Source: CAYMSF01 sp964392985 (GTDB lineage Bacteria > Verrucomicrobiota > Lentisphaeria > Victivallales > Victivallaceae). Taken from it: a DNA stretch of 64,000 nucleotides. Each line of letters starts with the position of its first letter. Position 1 is the first letter of the stretch. The position numbers and the translations under genes are program-made. The DNA lies in the NCBI GenBank assembly GCA_964392985.1, contig CAYMSF010000014.1, forward strand, positions 15,006-79,005, written 5' to 3'. Of the stretch, positions 8,989-19,224 are shown piece by piece. The notes below the pieces were generated by a model. That model was not told where the DNA came from. It saw only the letters and a list, made by a program, of their open reading frames with translations, and made no database searches.

Positions 8989-9656
8989 GCTATCACCATT
9001 TCCAGACGACGGGGAAAATATCCAATCTGCCGGTTTAGCATTATTTCATTTCCAATGATGCCGGATGAATTGCCCATTTGTACCATTGCGCCGAGAATAT
9101 CAGGCAGAGAACCACAGCGCAAGGTATGAAACCGGTGATTAAGAGCAACGTCAACCAGATACGTTTCGGTCGTGAATTCGCCAAATACTGGATAAAAATC
9201 CTTCATAATTCCTGCCGTCGGGAAATTTTTCAACGTATCGCCTTGGAAATATGATATCTGCGCTCCAGTGTCGAAGAACATTCGCTGCGGGATATCACAG
9301 ATTACCGACTGAATGAGAGGAATTCCCATGAACAGATCAATCGCAAGCACATTGCCATCGAGTTCAAGCTTTTCTTCTGAAAATATGACCTGTCCTTGCG
9401 GTATATCGAAGATTACGTCAAATTTATTGAGAATGTCAACGCCGACAATGCCGGCAATGGTATGACCGATAAGTTCTGTCACCATGACGGCGTTTACACC
9501 CATGTAGTCTTCTGAGATGGCAAATGTATTATCACCGATGGTGATGGCAGAAATATCGCCGAAACTGTTCGGGGCGCCGGTGTCAAGCATCCAGTCGTGG
9601 TTGTCGAGTGTTATGACTAGATGACTATTAATAAATTTCAATGAAAAGGTGTGCAT
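8985..9656 (-). CDS. Retropepsin-like aspartic protease-fold protein with two DTG motifs
   Basis: About 223 residues from the ATG at 9656, chosen because GGAGGAG sits directly upstream; the frame stays open to 9776, where a weakly supported start would add a hydrophobic N-terminus. Two catalytic-type motifs occur in one chain, LDTGAPNSF near residue 24 and FFDTGAQISYF in the second half. This gives both halves of an aspartic protease active site, as in pepsin-type or tandem retropepsin-like bacterial proteins. Overlaps the methyltransferase start by four bases. A protease acting on a partner protein is plausible; substrate unknown. Confidence 0.65.
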   Translation of the reverse strand: MHTFSLKFINSHLVITLDNHDWMLDTGAPNSFGDISAITIGDNTFAISEDYMGVNAVMVTELIGHTIAGIVGVDILNKFDVIFDIPQGQVIFSEEKLELDGNVLAIDLFMGIPLIQSVICDIPQRMFFDTGAQISYFQGDTLKNFPTAGIMKDFYPVFGEFTTETYLVDVALNHRFHTLRCGSLPDILGAMVQMGNSSGIIGNEIMLNRQIGYFPRRLEMVIA

Positions 9657-9776
9657 TTTCTCCTCCGCTTTACCGGTTATCAATCCTGTATTTTGTACAA
9701 TAATTTTTTGTCGGGTTTGCGCCAATAAAAATACGGAAATAAAAGCATATGTCAATAACATGGTGCAAAACAACAA

Positions 9777-10028
9777 TACCCTCTAAATGCTAGTATAACT
9801 CAATTTTTTGTTTTTTGTAATGAAATATCTGAAAAAATGCGAAATAATTATTTACACCGCCGAAAATAATTTGGAAAACTATGAAATCTTTATTTGGAAT
9901 TTATCGCGGAGGAGTTATTTTGTTATCTGCAATAATTATCGATAAATTATCCGGGACGATTCTGTCGCAACGGCGGAAGTTAACAAGTCCGGGGTAAATG
10001 CGAATTTTAACGGGATTGGAATTATCTT
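9777..10028 (+). other. Divergent intergenic region upstream of pyrR
   Basis: About 250 AT-rich bases separating the minus-strand protease-like gene from pyrR. It must hold at least one promoter. No anti-terminator/terminator pair of the PyrR attenuation type and no T-run hairpin is visible, so attenuation by PyrR is not supported here. Confidence 0.45.
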
Positions 10029-10589
10029 ATGCCAGTAAAAAAGATGTTATGCAGTCCTCAGGAATTGACTCGGGCGATCGAGTCGGTGGCAAAGGCGATT
10101 ATCAAGGATTCCTCCAAACGGAAGATGAAGGATTTCGCTATTATCGGCATTCAACAACGCGGCGTGCCGTTTGCCCGGCGGCTGATTGAGATAATCCGGA
10201 ACAAAACTGGCAAAGAGCCTGAACTTGCCATGCTGGATATCTCCATGTATCGCGATGATATCGGATTGCGTTCCGCGTTACCGGTCATCTACGAAACTGA
10301 TATTCCATTCGACCTGAATGGCCGGGCGATTATTCTTACCGATGATGTTCTCTCCTCGGGGCGGACAATTCGTGCGGCATTGGATGCATTGACCGGTTAC
10401 GGCCGGCCGGGTTTAATCCGGCTGGCGGTTGTCGTCGACCGCGGCAATCAGGAATTCCCCATCAGCGCAGATTATGTCGGACGCAAGATAATGCCATCTG
10501 CCAGAAAAAAAATCGCCGTGGAATTCATGGAAACTGACGGCAGTGACGGTATTTATGAAATTGATTGGTCAACATCAACCAAAGGCTGA
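10029..10589 (+). CDS. pyrR: PyrR-family bifunctional pyrimidine regulator / uracil phosphoribosyltransferase
   Basis: 186 residues, the usual PyrR length. The PRPP-binding loop is IILTDDVLSSGRT at 101-113, preceded by IGIQQRGVPFARRL and the MYRDD motif typical of PyrR. In Firmicutes PyrR binds pyr mRNA leaders in response to UMP and also makes UMP from uracil and PRPP. Here it leads a pyrR-pyrB-pyrC run (6 bases before pyrB), so a role in pyrimidine control or uracil salvage is likely. No binding leader is recognised. Confidence 0.9.
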   Translation: MPVKKMLCSPQELTRAIESVAKAIIKDSSKRKMKDFAIIGIQQRGVPFARRLIEIIRNKTGKEPELAMLDISMYRDDIGLRSALPVIYETDIPFDLNGRAIILTDDVLSSGRTIRAALDALTGYGRPGLIRLAVVVDRGNQEFPISADYVGRKIMPSARKKIAVEFMETDGSDGIYEIDWSTSTKG

Positions 10590-10595
10590 ATATAA

Positions 10596-11528
10596 ATGAA
10601 AGCAAAATGGACTAGGAAAGATTTGCTGAGCTTGTATGACCTTACGCCGGAGGAAATCACGATGATCCTCGATACCGCCGAGGAATTCAAAAAGGTTTCT
10701 GAACGTAATGTCAAAAAAGTACCGGCGCTGCGGGGAAAAACCGTGGTCAACTTTTTCGTTGAACCCAGTACCCGCACCCGGGTATCGTTTGAATTAGCGG
10801 AACAGCGCCTGAGCGCGGACATTATTAATATGTCCGCTAGTTCAAGCAGCTTGCAGAAAGGCGAGACACTGCTGGATACCGTCAAGAATATTGAAGCATT
10901 GCAGGCGGATTTAATTGTCATGCGCCATTCCTGCGCCGGGGCACAGAATTTTATCGCCAAACATATCAGTTGCGGGGTGTTGAATGCCGGCGACGGTTCT
11001 CACGGTCATCCCACTCAAGCATTACTTGATTTGTTCACTATCCGCGAGAAAAAAGGGCAGATCAAGGGTCTGAATATTTCAATTGTCGGGGATATTCTCC
11101 ACAGCCGGGTTGCCCGTAGCGACATCTGGGGATTTTTGAAACTTGGCGCGAATGTTACCGTAGCCGGCCCGGCGACGCTGGTACCGCGCGAATTTGAAAA
11201 GATTGGTGTACGGGTTTGTCATAATCTGAAAGACGCACTTGTCGGCGCCGATGTTATTAATCTGCTACGGATTCAACATGAACGGCAACGTTCAGGATTT
11301 TTCCCGAGCACAAATGAATATGCCAAATTTTTCGGGTTGAATCAGGACAGTGTCAAATACTTGAAAGACGATGCGATCATCATGCATCCGGGTCCGATAA
11401 ATCGTGACGTGGAATTGGATTCCACACTGGCAGACGGGGAAAGATCGGTGATTCTTGAACAGGTTACTAACGGGCTTGCCGTGCGTATGGCGGTATTGTT
11501 TCTCGTAGCGGGGTGTCTGAAAAAATGA
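10596..11528 (+). CDS. pyrB: Aspartate carbamoyltransferase catalytic chain
   Basis: 310 residues. Carbamoyl-phosphate binding motif STRTRVSF (58-65), GDGSHGHPTQALLDLFTI, and HPGPINRDVELDS near the C-terminus. Condenses carbamoyl phosphate with aspartate to carbamoyl aspartate, the committed step of pyrimidine synthesis. No pyrI regulatory subunit is adjacent. The stop overlaps the pyrC start (ATGA). Confidence 0.96.
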   Translation: MKAKWTRKDLLSLYDLTPEEITMILDTAEEFKKVSERNVKKVPALRGKTVVNFFVEPSTRTRVSFELAEQRLSADIINMSASSSSLQKGETLLDTVKNIEALQADLIVMRHSCAGAQNFIAKHISCGVLNAGDGSHGHPTQALLDLFTIREKKGQIKGLNISIVGDILHSRVARSDIWGFLKLGANVTVAGPATLVPREFEKIGVRVCHNLKDALVGADVINLLRIQHERQRSGFFPSTNEYAKFFGLNQDSVKYLKDDAIIMHPGPINRDVELDSTLADGERSVILEQVTNGLAVRMAVLFLVAGCLKK

Positions 11529-12805
11529 AAAATAGAACAAATATGATTCTCAAGGGCGGCCGGGTAGTTGATCCGGCACAGGGCATTGATGCTGTCATGG
11601 ATATCGCGATAGTTGACGGCGTAATAACCACTACGGCAAATGCAAAAAACGCCGAAGTTATTAACGTCAAAGGGCTGGTTGTAGCTCCGGGATTCACGGA
11701 CATCCATGTTCATCTACGCCAACCTGGCAATACTACCTCCGAAACCATCGCTTCAGGCACAAAGGCTGCTGCGGCAGGCGGTTTCACCGGAATTGTGGCA
11801 ATGCCGAACACCAAACCTACCGCTGATTCCGTCGGCACAATTGAATATTTAAGGAGCGTCACAGAAAAGGAAGCTATCGTCAAGGTTTATCCTTGCGGTT
11901 GCATGACTAAAGAGTCTAAAGGCGAGGAAATGGCAGGTATCGGCGGGTTAAAAGGCGCCGGTATCGTCGCTGTCAGTGACGACGGCAAATGCGTACAGAA
12001 TCACGAATTGATGCGGCATGTGGTCGAATATTCCAAATCTTTCGGTCTGCCTGTCTTTGACCATTGTGAAGATGAGTGCCTTATGGGCGGCGGAGTAATG
12101 CACGAGGGCAAATGGTCGGTACTGCTTGGGATGAACGGCATTCCTTCGGCAGCTGAAGAGTTGATGATTGCCCGTGATATTATTTTATCCCGGATGATTG
12201 GCTGGAAGATTCACATACAGCATATCAGCGCGATTGAGAGCGTAGAGCTGGTGCGTCGCGCCCGCAAACGCGGCATTATGATTAGCGCTGAAGCTACTCC
12301 GCATCATATTCTGCTGACCGATGAAAATATTAAAAAGTTTGATACTAATTATAAGATGAATCCGCCACTGCGTGCAGAAGAAGACCGCAAGGCGATTATC
12401 AAAGGGTTGAAAGACGGCACCATTACCGTTATCGCTACCGACCATGCCCCTCACACCGCCACCGATAAACTAGTCGAATTTGATTATGCCCCATTCGGCA
12501 TTATCGGCCTGGAAACAGCCTTGCCGATTTGCTTGTCAGAACTTTATCACAAAAAGGTTTTGACCATGAGCGAACTGGTGTCAAAATTCACGGTCGGTCC
12601 GGCGGAGTTGCTTGGAATGGATTTCGGCACTCTCCGGATTGGAAAGCCTGCTGACGTAACAATTATTGATCCGGATAAGGTCATAAAAATAGATTCCAGT
12701 AAATTCTATTCAAAATCACGTAATACCCCCTTTAACGGAATGACATTCAAAGGCAAAGCGGTTGCCACGATTGTTGACGGCAGAATCGTGTTTAGCGAAC
12801 TTTAA
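11525..12805 (+). CDS. pyrC: Dihydroorotase
   Basis: 426 residues from the ATG that overlaps the pyrB stop; an in-frame GTG 12 bases earlier is less likely. Metal ligands: DIHVHLR (His61, His63, substrate Arg65), FDHCED, IQHISA, and the C-terminal TDHAPH. This is the class I multi-metal amidohydrolase type found in pyrBC operons. It cyclises carbamoyl aspartate to dihydroorotate. Confidence 0.96.
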   Translation: MKNRTNMILKGGRVVDPAQGIDAVMDIAIVDGVITTTANAKNAEVINVKGLVVAPGFTDIHVHLRQPGNTTSETIASGTKAAAAGGFTGIVAMPNTKPTADSVGTIEYLRSVTEKEAIVKVYPCGCMTKESKGEEMAGIGGLKGAGIVAVSDDGKCVQNHELMRHVVEYSKSFGLPVFDHCEDECLMGGGVMHEGKWSVLLGMNGIPSAAEELMIARDIILSRMIGWKIHIQHISAIESVELVRRARKRGIMISAEATPHHILLTDENIKKFDTNYKMNPPLRAEEDRKAIIKGLKDGTITVIATDHAPHTATDKLVEFDYAPFGIIGLETALPICLSELYHKKVLTMSELVSKFTVGPAELLGMDFGTLRIGKPADVTIIDPDKVIKIDSSKFYSKSRNTPFNGMTFKGKAVATIVDGRIVFSEL

Positions 12806-12812
12806 GGTCAGG

Positions 12813-14000
12813 ATGAGCAGTTTTCAATCAGTTATCGCCGATGAGGTGGACCGGATACTGCCGGAGATAGTCAGTCTGCGGCATACTTTCCACCGTCATC
12901 CGGAATTGTCAGGGGAGGAGTTCAATACCTCAGCCATCATCAGGAAGATGTTGAAGGACAAGATTGAGCTGTTGCCGCCATTTCTCGAAACAGATGTAAC
13001 AGGAATTCTAAACGGGGCTGCTCCGGGTAAGAATATCACCCTGCGGGCAGATATGGATGCACTGCCGCTACTTGAGCAAAGCGGGGTGGAATATCAATCC
13101 GATACCCCGGGAAAGATGCATGCCTGCGGTCATGACGGCCACACTGCAATGCTTGCCGGCGCAGCCATTACTCTCCATCGACTCAAATCTCTATTCCCGG
13201 GAACTGTCCGGTTTGTGTTTCAGCCCGGAGAAGAAGTTGCCGCGCTTGGTCGTAAACTTGTTGAAGCCGGCGCATTAAACGAGCCGAAGCCGGAGATGGT
13301 CCTTGCCCTTCATGCCGCGCCCGGGGTTGCCGTCGGCAGAATTGCTTCGCGTCCAGGCGCGATTATGGCCGCTGGCGGTTTTTTCAAAATAACGATTACC
13401 GGCACTGGCGGACATGGCAGTAAGCCGGAAAGTGTTATTGATGCCGTACTTACTTCCTGCCGGGTGGTAGAGGCGATTCTGGCGATTCCCGCAAGAAATA
13501 TTTCAGCGCAGGAGGTTGCAGTAATCAGCATCGGTCACATTCAAGGCGGTACCAATGCCAACATTATTCCCGAAAAGATATTTATAGAAGGCACTTTCAG
13601 ATTTCTGAAACCGGAAATCGGGGAAATGCTGCCACCGTTGATTGAACGTGCCGTGCGGGGATGTTGTGAAATCACCGGTGCCAGTTATGAATTTCAGCAT
13701 CAGGTGCCATATATTCCAACCATCAATAATCCGGATGCCGTTAATTTCTGTCGCAAAATTGCGGAAAACTATCTCGGACAGGATTGCTGGCAGGATCTGG
13801 AATATTCATCCATGGGCGCGGAGGATTTTTCCTATTACCTGCAACGCTGCCGCGGCGCATTCTGCCAACTCGGCATTGGTGAAAATTCTCCCGGACTGCA
13901 TAATCCCAACTTCGATTTCAATGACCAGGCGCTACGTTCCGGCATTATCTTTTTGACGGCCACCGCCTTGGAGTTTCTCAACCACGGTGATGTTGTATAA
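12813..14000 (+). CDS. M20D-family amidohydrolase (N-acyl amino acid / hippurate hydrolase-like)
   Basis: 395 residues from the ATG at 12813, which follows the pyrC stop by 7 bases and has TAAGGTCAGG upstream. Motifs: HRHPELSGEE, LRADMDALPL and MHACGHDGH with metal ligands Cys105, His107; a later GHGSKPE loop and EYSSMGAEDFSYYL. The family removes acyl groups from amino acids or peptides (for example N-acetyl-diaminopimelate, hippurate, IAA conjugates). Position after pyrC suggests co-transcription, though no pyrimidine role is obvious. Confidence 0.88.
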   Translation: MSSFQSVIADEVDRILPEIVSLRHTFHRHPELSGEEFNTSAIIRKMLKDKIELLPPFLETDVTGILNGAAPGKNITLRADMDALPLLEQSGVEYQSDTPGKMHACGHDGHTAMLAGAAITLHRLKSLFPGTVRFVFQPGEEVAALGRKLVEAGALNEPKPEMVLALHAAPGVAVGRIASRPGAIMAAGGFFKITITGTGGHGSKPESVIDAVLTSCRVVEAILAIPARNISAQEVAVISIGHIQGGTNANIIPEKIFIEGTFRFLKPEIGEMLPPLIERAVRGCCEITGASYEFQHQVPYIPTINNPDAVNFCRKIAENYLGQDCWQDLEYSSMGAEDFSYYLQRCRGAFCQLGIGENSPGLHNPNFDFNDQALRSGIIFLTATALEFLNHGDVV

Positions 14001-14107
14001 GCTGTTCAAGGTTTTTACCCTTTTGGGAAACATGTCATCCTTTTCTTTGCCATTTACATATAACTAATGACTTACGGCACAAAAATATCTTAACAATAAG
14101 AGTAGTG

Positions 14108-15130
14108 ATGAAACGTTTATCAGCAGTGATGTTGGTATTTTTCTTTGCCATTCCCTTCTCTTCCGGCAAAGATTCTGTTACCGGTATGCCGTTGCCGCGA
14201 TTTATCCCCGGAAGCTATGTTCAATACCAGCGTAACTTGATGACGGAGGAGGAATTGCAGGCGGTAAAAATTGGCGAATGCGAGTATATCGCACAACTCA
14301 TCAAAGAACTGCAACAACCCGTACCGGAATATCCTGAATGGCTTCGGCGCGGCGTAATTAACATGAATCCCAACAATACTGCCGCTAAAATGTTGCATCG
14401 TCTTGCCGACAATTATATTCCATTCACAAAAGAGGAAATTGATGGTATTATCGTTGGCCTGGATCATCCCGACCCGGGAGTGGTGGGGGAAATTAGAACC
14501 GCATTGACCCAAACTTTCGGCATCTGGTTCGTTGAAGGCGAAGACTGGATTTATAAGGCTGAAGATATTCGCATGCCGCATAAGGCGGCATGGAAGAAGT
14601 TCTGGAAACAGAACCGGGATCGGCATGGTCAAAATCTCCCGTTAATCATTAATGATTTATCGCTTGACGCATGTTTCGTCGAATTGGATTCACAACAATG
14701 CCTGAAAATAACCGTTACCAACCATGGCGGGACGGACTGGAAAATTTACACTGAAGTCAGTGGTAAACTTGAAAGAGAAAAACAGACGGAACACAATGGC
14801 TGGGAATATACTTACACTTTGTTCATTAATGGTCGAGAGGAGCACCCAATTCTTCCCGCTGCTTATAACCAATCCTGCCGGGAAAGGAGTAACGCTGAAA
14901 TGTCCAATCTTCCTGACCGTCCCGCTCATATTGAACGGGTCCTGATTCCTGCCGGAAAGTCTTACACATACACCATGAACATCGCACAATCATTTCCGCG
15001 CCTGTCACAAGAAAAAATTAACTCGGGCATCGTTGTTCGCTACGCCTACGGTATGTATGGAACGCACCAAGGCGAACCACTCTGGCGCGGTGAATTGCGC
15101 ACTGTTCCATTAGCAACTATCGCCAAATAA
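14108..15130 (+). CDS. Secreted protein of unknown function
   Basis: 340 residues from ATG 14108 (a GTG three bases earlier is also possible). Signal peptide: MKRLSAVMLVFFFAIPFSSG. The mature part has a helical N-terminal half with a possible HEAT-like segment (HRLADNYIPFTKEEIDGIIVGLDHPDPG) and a beta-rich C-terminal half (about 185-335) that looks like an immunoglobulin-type or carbohydrate-contacting sandwich. No catalytic motif is recognised. It stands between the pyr run and nifJ with no coupling to either. Confidence 0.7.
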   Translation: MKRLSAVMLVFFFAIPFSSGKDSVTGMPLPRFIPGSYVQYQRNLMTEEELQAVKIGECEYIAQLIKELQQPVPEYPEWLRRGVINMNPNNTAAKMLHRLADNYIPFTKEEIDGIIVGLDHPDPGVVGEIRTALTQTFGIWFVEGEDWIYKAEDIRMPHKAAWKKFWKQNRDRHGQNLPLIINDLSLDACFVELDSQQCLKITVTNHGGTDWKIYTEVSGKLEREKQTEHNGWEYTYTLFINGREEHPILPAAYNQSCRERSNAEMSNLPDRPAHIERVLIPAGKSYTYTMNIAQSFPRLSQEKINSGIVVRYAYGMYGTHQGEPLWRGELRTVPLATIAK

Positions 15131-15547
15131 AATTATTTGATTCGAAACTATTGTGTTAAATGCACCTGAGAGCAACTTATACTCCCGGCTGATGGATAAA
15201 GATTGGTCACCAACCGGACTGTCCCGCAATGCGGGGACAAAGGTATGCGCAGTGTGTCCATACATCAACCATTTTCCGGCTTTATTGGTGCAAAAATCTG
15301 CCATTTTCGTTGTTCCGGATTTTGAATTTTGGTAATTATGGTGTATGTTGTGGTGGATTTGTTTTTTGTAAGAAAACAGTCTATCAACAGGCGGATGATT
15401 GACCATTATCTGCTCTGTCTGATGAACATGTTGTTGTGGTAATTCGCAACCGGACAGCCTGGCTTTCCTGTTGCCGGCAGTTACACCATAACTGTTCCAA
15501 GTATTTTTATCCAGCCATAAATTCATATACTACGGAGGTTTTAAGAA
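15131..15547 (+). other. Long leader region of nifJ
   Basis: About 417 bases with no supported gene. It contains a short stable hairpin, TGTCCCGC-AAT-GCGGGGACA (15220-15239, one bulged G), with no T-run after it. A strong ribosome site TACGGAGG lies just before nifJ. The region could hold the promoter and a structured 5' leader, but I recognise no known riboswitch. Confidence 0.5.
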
Positions 15548-18500
15548 ATGGCAAAGAAAATGATGACAATTGACGGCAATTACGCGGCGGCTCACGTTGC
15601 GTATGCATTCAGTGAAGTGGCGGCAATCTACCCGATTACCCCATCCTCAACCATGGGCGAATATGCGGACATCTGGGCCAGTCAGGGAATGAAAAACATG
15701 TTCGGACGCATCGTTGAAGTTTCCGAAATGCAATCCGAAGCCGGCGCTGCCGGTGCAGTACACGGCTCATTGAGCGCCGGTGCGTTGACAACGACATTCA
15801 CTGCATCTCAAGGTCTGTTGTTGATGATTCCGAATATGCACAAAATAGCCGGCGAAATGCTGCCGGCGGTATTCCACGTTTCCGCTCGAGCCCTCGCGGC
15901 ACAGTCACTCTCGATTTTCGGTGATCACTCCGACGTAATGGGCTGCCGTAATACCGGTTTTGCCATGATGTCAGCGGCATCAATTCAGGAAACCCATGAT
16001 TTGGCGCTCGTCGCACATCTGGCGACATTGCGCAGTGAAATTCCTTTCCTCAGCTTCTTTGACGGTTTCCGTACCTCGCATGAAGTTCAGAAAGTTGAAA
16101 TGCTCGATTTCTCCGATATGAAGTCCTTATTGGACCCCAAAGACCTCGAAAAATTCCGCAAACGCGCACTGCGTCCGGAAAAACCCTACGCCAAAGTCGG
16201 CGCACAGAACCCGGACGTTTACTTCCAGGGACGCGAAACCACCAATGATCAGTATGCGGCACTCCCGGCAATTGTTCAGGATTTCATGAACAAAGTTGCG
16301 GCAGTAACCGGCAGACAATATCATCTGTTCGACTATGTCGGCGCGGCTGATGCCGAAAAAGTCATCATCGCCATGGGTTCCGGTTGCGAAACGATTGACG
16401 AAACCGTCAACTACCTCGTCGCCAAAGGTCAGAAGGTCGGTGCACTGAAAGTCAGACTCTATCGTCCATTCTCAGCCGAAGCCTTCATCAACGCTCTGCC
16501 GAAGAGCGTGAAGAAAATCGCCGTACTCGACCGTACCAAAGAGCCAGGTTCACTCGGTGAGCCGCTCTATCTGGATGTTAAAGCCTGTCTCGCCGGCAAC
16601 GGTGTCAAAGTTATCGGCGGCCGTTATGGTCTTTCCAGCAAAGAATTCACTCCATCAATGGTGAATGTCGTTTACAAACATCTTGACGATGCTTGCACAA
16701 CGAACTTTACTGTTGGTATCAATGATGATGTCAGCGGTCTCTCCCTGAAAGTTGAAGACAGCATCCATACTGAACCGGAAGATGTCGTCAGTTGTATGTT
16801 CTGGGGACTCGGCGCGGACGGCACCGTTGGCGCGAATAAGAACTCCATCAAGATTATCGGTGACAACACCAATAAATACGTTCAGGCCTACTTCGTTTAT
16901 GACTCCAAGAAGTCCGGCGGTATCACCATCTCCCACTTACGCTTCGGCAATACTCCGATCAAGTCTGAATATCTGGTGAGCGCTCCGAACTTTGTCGCCT
17001 GTCACAATCCGGCCTATATCGGTCGCTATGACATGTTGAGCGGAATCAAGGAAGGCGGCACATTCCTGCTGAACTCCGAATTTGATTCCACTGAAGTTTT
17101 CAACCACCTCACCAAAGATATGCAGGAAACAATCATCAAGAAGAAGATTAATTTCTATAATATCAATGCGCTGAAGATTTCAGAAGACGCCGGACTGGGC
17201 GCCCGTATCAATACGGTAATGCAGGTGGCATTCTTCAAACTAGCCAATATCATCCCGGTTGATGAATCTATCGGCTATATCAAGAAAACTCTTGAAAAGA
17301 CTTTCAAGAAAAAAGGTGATGATATCGTTAAGATGAACCTCACCTGCGTGGACAATACCATTGCCGCGCTTCAGAAAATTGCTATTCCGGAAAAAATCAC
17401 TGTTTCCTATGTGCCGCCGAAACTCATCGCTGATGATGCTTCTGTGTTCGCACGTAATATTATCAAACCGATTATGCATCAGGATGGCGACAATATTGCC
17501 GTATCGAGCATGTCTTATGACGGCGCGATGCCGACGGGAACAACCTGTCTCGAAAAACGCGGTATCGCTCCACACGTTCCAAAATGGATTCCGGAAAATT
17601 GTATTCAATGTAATCAGTGCGTGATGGCATGTCCGCACGCCGTTATCCGCGCCAAACAGATTGACCCGAAAGATCTGACCGGTAAACCGGAATCATTCAT
17701 CACCGTCAAATCCAAGACCAAAAATGACCGTGATCTTGATTATCGCATTCAGGTTTATGTTGAAGACTGTACCGGTTGCGGCGTCTGTATCGAAACCTGC
17801 CCGGCAAAAACTAAAGCACTCGAATTCTCCCACATTCAGAAAGAACGCGATAAAGGCGAACGCAAGAACGCGGAATATTTCGACGCTCTCCCGGACAATG
17901 TCGTTGATGGCGCAGCCATCACCACGGTCAAGGGTTCACAGTTCCTGAAACCGTTGTTCGAATTCAGCGGCGCTTGTGCGGGCTGCGGTGAAACTCCTTA
18001 CGTCAAACTCGTTTCCCAGTTATACGGCAACCGCATGATTATCGCGAATGCGACCGGTTGTTCTTCAATCTATGGCGGTTCATTCCCGACTATCCCGTAC
18101 TGCAAAAACAAAGAAGGACGCGGTCCGGCCTGGGCGAACTCCCTCTTCGAAGACAATGCGGAATACGGTTACGGCATGAGACTGGCGGTTGATCAGAATC
18201 GCAGACAGTTGAAGTCAGTGATCGAACGCGCTCTAGAACTCGGTGTCTCAGACAGCCTGAAAAACGCCATGGGCAAGAGTCTGGAACTGTGGGATGCCAA
18301 AGATGATACAGCAATTGCTGCTCAAAACGCGCTGGGCGCCCTGCTTCCGGATGCAGTCAAGGCTGCCACTGGTGAAATCAAGGAAGTGCTGGCGAAAGTT
18401 GAAGAGCTCAAAGATTATTGCGTTGACAAGAGCGTCTGGATCATCGGCGGTGACGGCTGGGCCTACGATATCGGCTTCGGCGGACTCGACCATGTTGTCG

Positions 18501-19060
18501 CACAGAACCGCAATGTCAATATTCTCGTACTTGATACCGAAGTTTACTCCAATACCGGTGGTCAGGCTTCCAAGGCGACCCCGATTGGCGCAGTAGCGCA
18601 GTTTGCCAACGCCGGCATGCGCCATACCAAGAAAAACCTCGGCTTTATGTGCATGAGCTACGGCAACGTTTACGTCGCTTCTGTCGCCATGGGTGCCAAC
18701 CGCAACCAACTGCTTCAGGCGGTACAGGAAGCGGAAGCCTATAACGGTCCTTCCATCATCCTCGCCTATTCACCATGTATCGCTCACGGTATCGACATGA
18801 TGAAGAGCCAGGTTGAACAGAAACGCGCCGTCGAAGCGGGCTACTGGCCAATCTATCGCTACAATCCGATGGATGCCAAACCGTTCAAATGGGAAACCAA
18901 AGAAGCGACCGGCAGCTATCAGGATTTCATCCGCAGCGAACGCCGTTACACCATGCTGCTTAAAACTGCACCGGCTGAAGCCGAAGCAGTATTCAAGCGC
19001 GCGGAAGAAGATGCGAAACGCCGCATGAAATTCTACCAGCAGATGGGCGAAATCATGTAA
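15548..19060 (+). CDS. nifJ: Pyruvate:ferredoxin (flavodoxin) oxidoreductase, single-chain
   Basis: 1170 residues, the standard length of the homodimeric enzyme. Domain order: N-terminal pyrimidine-binding domain with YPITPSSTMGE; gamma domain; two 4Fe-4S motifs, CIQCNQCVMACPHA near 685-698 and CTGCGVCIETCPAKT near 740-754; a Cys-rich CAGCGETPY site for the third cluster; and the TPP-binding GDGWAYDIG with YSNTGGQASK near 968-1000. It oxidises pyruvate and CoA to acetyl-CoA and CO2, reducing ferredoxin, and is oxygen-labile, which points to an anaerobic host. Monocistronic, with its own terminator. Confidence 0.97.
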   Translation: MAKKMMTIDGNYAAAHVAYAFSEVAAIYPITPSSTMGEYADIWASQGMKNMFGRIVEVSEMQSEAGAAGAVHGSLSAGALTTTFTASQGLLLMIPNMHKIAGEMLPAVFHVSARALAAQSLSIFGDHSDVMGCRNTGFAMMSAASIQETHDLALVAHLATLRSEIPFLSFFDGFRTSHEVQKVEMLDFSDMKSLLDPKDLEKFRKRALRPEKPYAKVGAQNPDVYFQGRETTNDQYAALPAIVQDFMNKVAAVTGRQYHLFDYVGAADAEKVIIAMGSGCETIDETVNYLVAKGQKVGALKVRLYRPFSAEAFINALPKSVKKIAVLDRTKEPGSLGEPLYLDVKACLAGNGVKVIGGRYGLSSKEFTPSMVNVVYKHLDDACTTNFTVGINDDVSGLSLKVEDSIHTEPEDVVSCMFWGLGADGTVGANKNSIKIIGDNTNKYVQAYFVYDSKKSGGITISHLRFGNTPIKSEYLVSAPNFVACHNPAYIGRYDMLSGIKEGGTFLLNSEFDSTEVFNHLTKDMQETIIKKKINFYNINALKISEDAGLGARINTVMQVAFFKLANIIPVDESIGYIKKTLEKTFKKKGDDIVKMNLTCVDNTIAALQKIAIPEKITVSYVPPKLIADDASVFARNIIKPIMHQDGDNIAVSSMSYDGAMPTGTTCLEKRGIAPHVPKWIPENCIQCNQCVMACPHAVIRAKQIDPKDLTGKPESFITVKSKTKNDRDLDYRIQVYVEDCTGCGVCIETCPAKTKALEFSHIQKERDKGERKNAEYFDALPDNVVDGAAITTVKGSQFLKPLFEFSGACAGCGETPYVKLVSQLYGNRMIIANATGCSSIYGGSFPTIPYCKNKEGRGPAWANSLFEDNAEYGYGMRLAVDQNRRQLKSVIERALELGVSDSLKNAMGKSLELWDAKDDTAIAAQNALGALLPDAVKAATGEIKEVLAKVEELKDYCVDKSVWIIGGDGWAYDIGFGGLDHVVAQNRNVNILVLDTEVYSNTGGQASKATPIGAVAQFANAGMRHTKKNLGFMCMSYGNVYVASVAMGANRNQLLQAVQEAEAYNGPSIILAYSPCIAHGIDMMKSQVEQKRAVEAGYWPIYRYNPMDAKPFKWETKEATGSYQDFIRSERRYTMLLKTAPAEAEAVFKRAEEDAKRRMKFYQQMGEIM

Positions 19061-19087
19061 GATTTCTCCAGGCTAATGGAAAATATA

Positions 19088-19118
19088 ATGGCTCCGGGTT
19101 TCCGGAGCCATTTTTTTT
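19088..19118 (+). terminator. Rho-independent terminator of nifJ
   Basis: Perfect 10-bp stem ATGGCTCCGG / CCGGAGCCAT with loop GTTT (19088-19111), followed by eight T in total. Confidence 0.93.
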
Positions 19119-19224
19119 CGTATTACAATGTTGAAATTTTGAAATAGCTGGCGAAAGATTAGCATGCCTGTGGTGACAAATGTGGGATACCTTCAGGAAG
19201 ATGAGAAATAATAATGGCAATCAA

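Noticed and set aside
9657..9776. Upstream extension adding a hydrophobic N-terminus to the aspartic-protease-like protein
   Set aside because: No ribosome site near the distal start, whereas GGAGGAG sits right before the internal ATG; kept as an alternative only.
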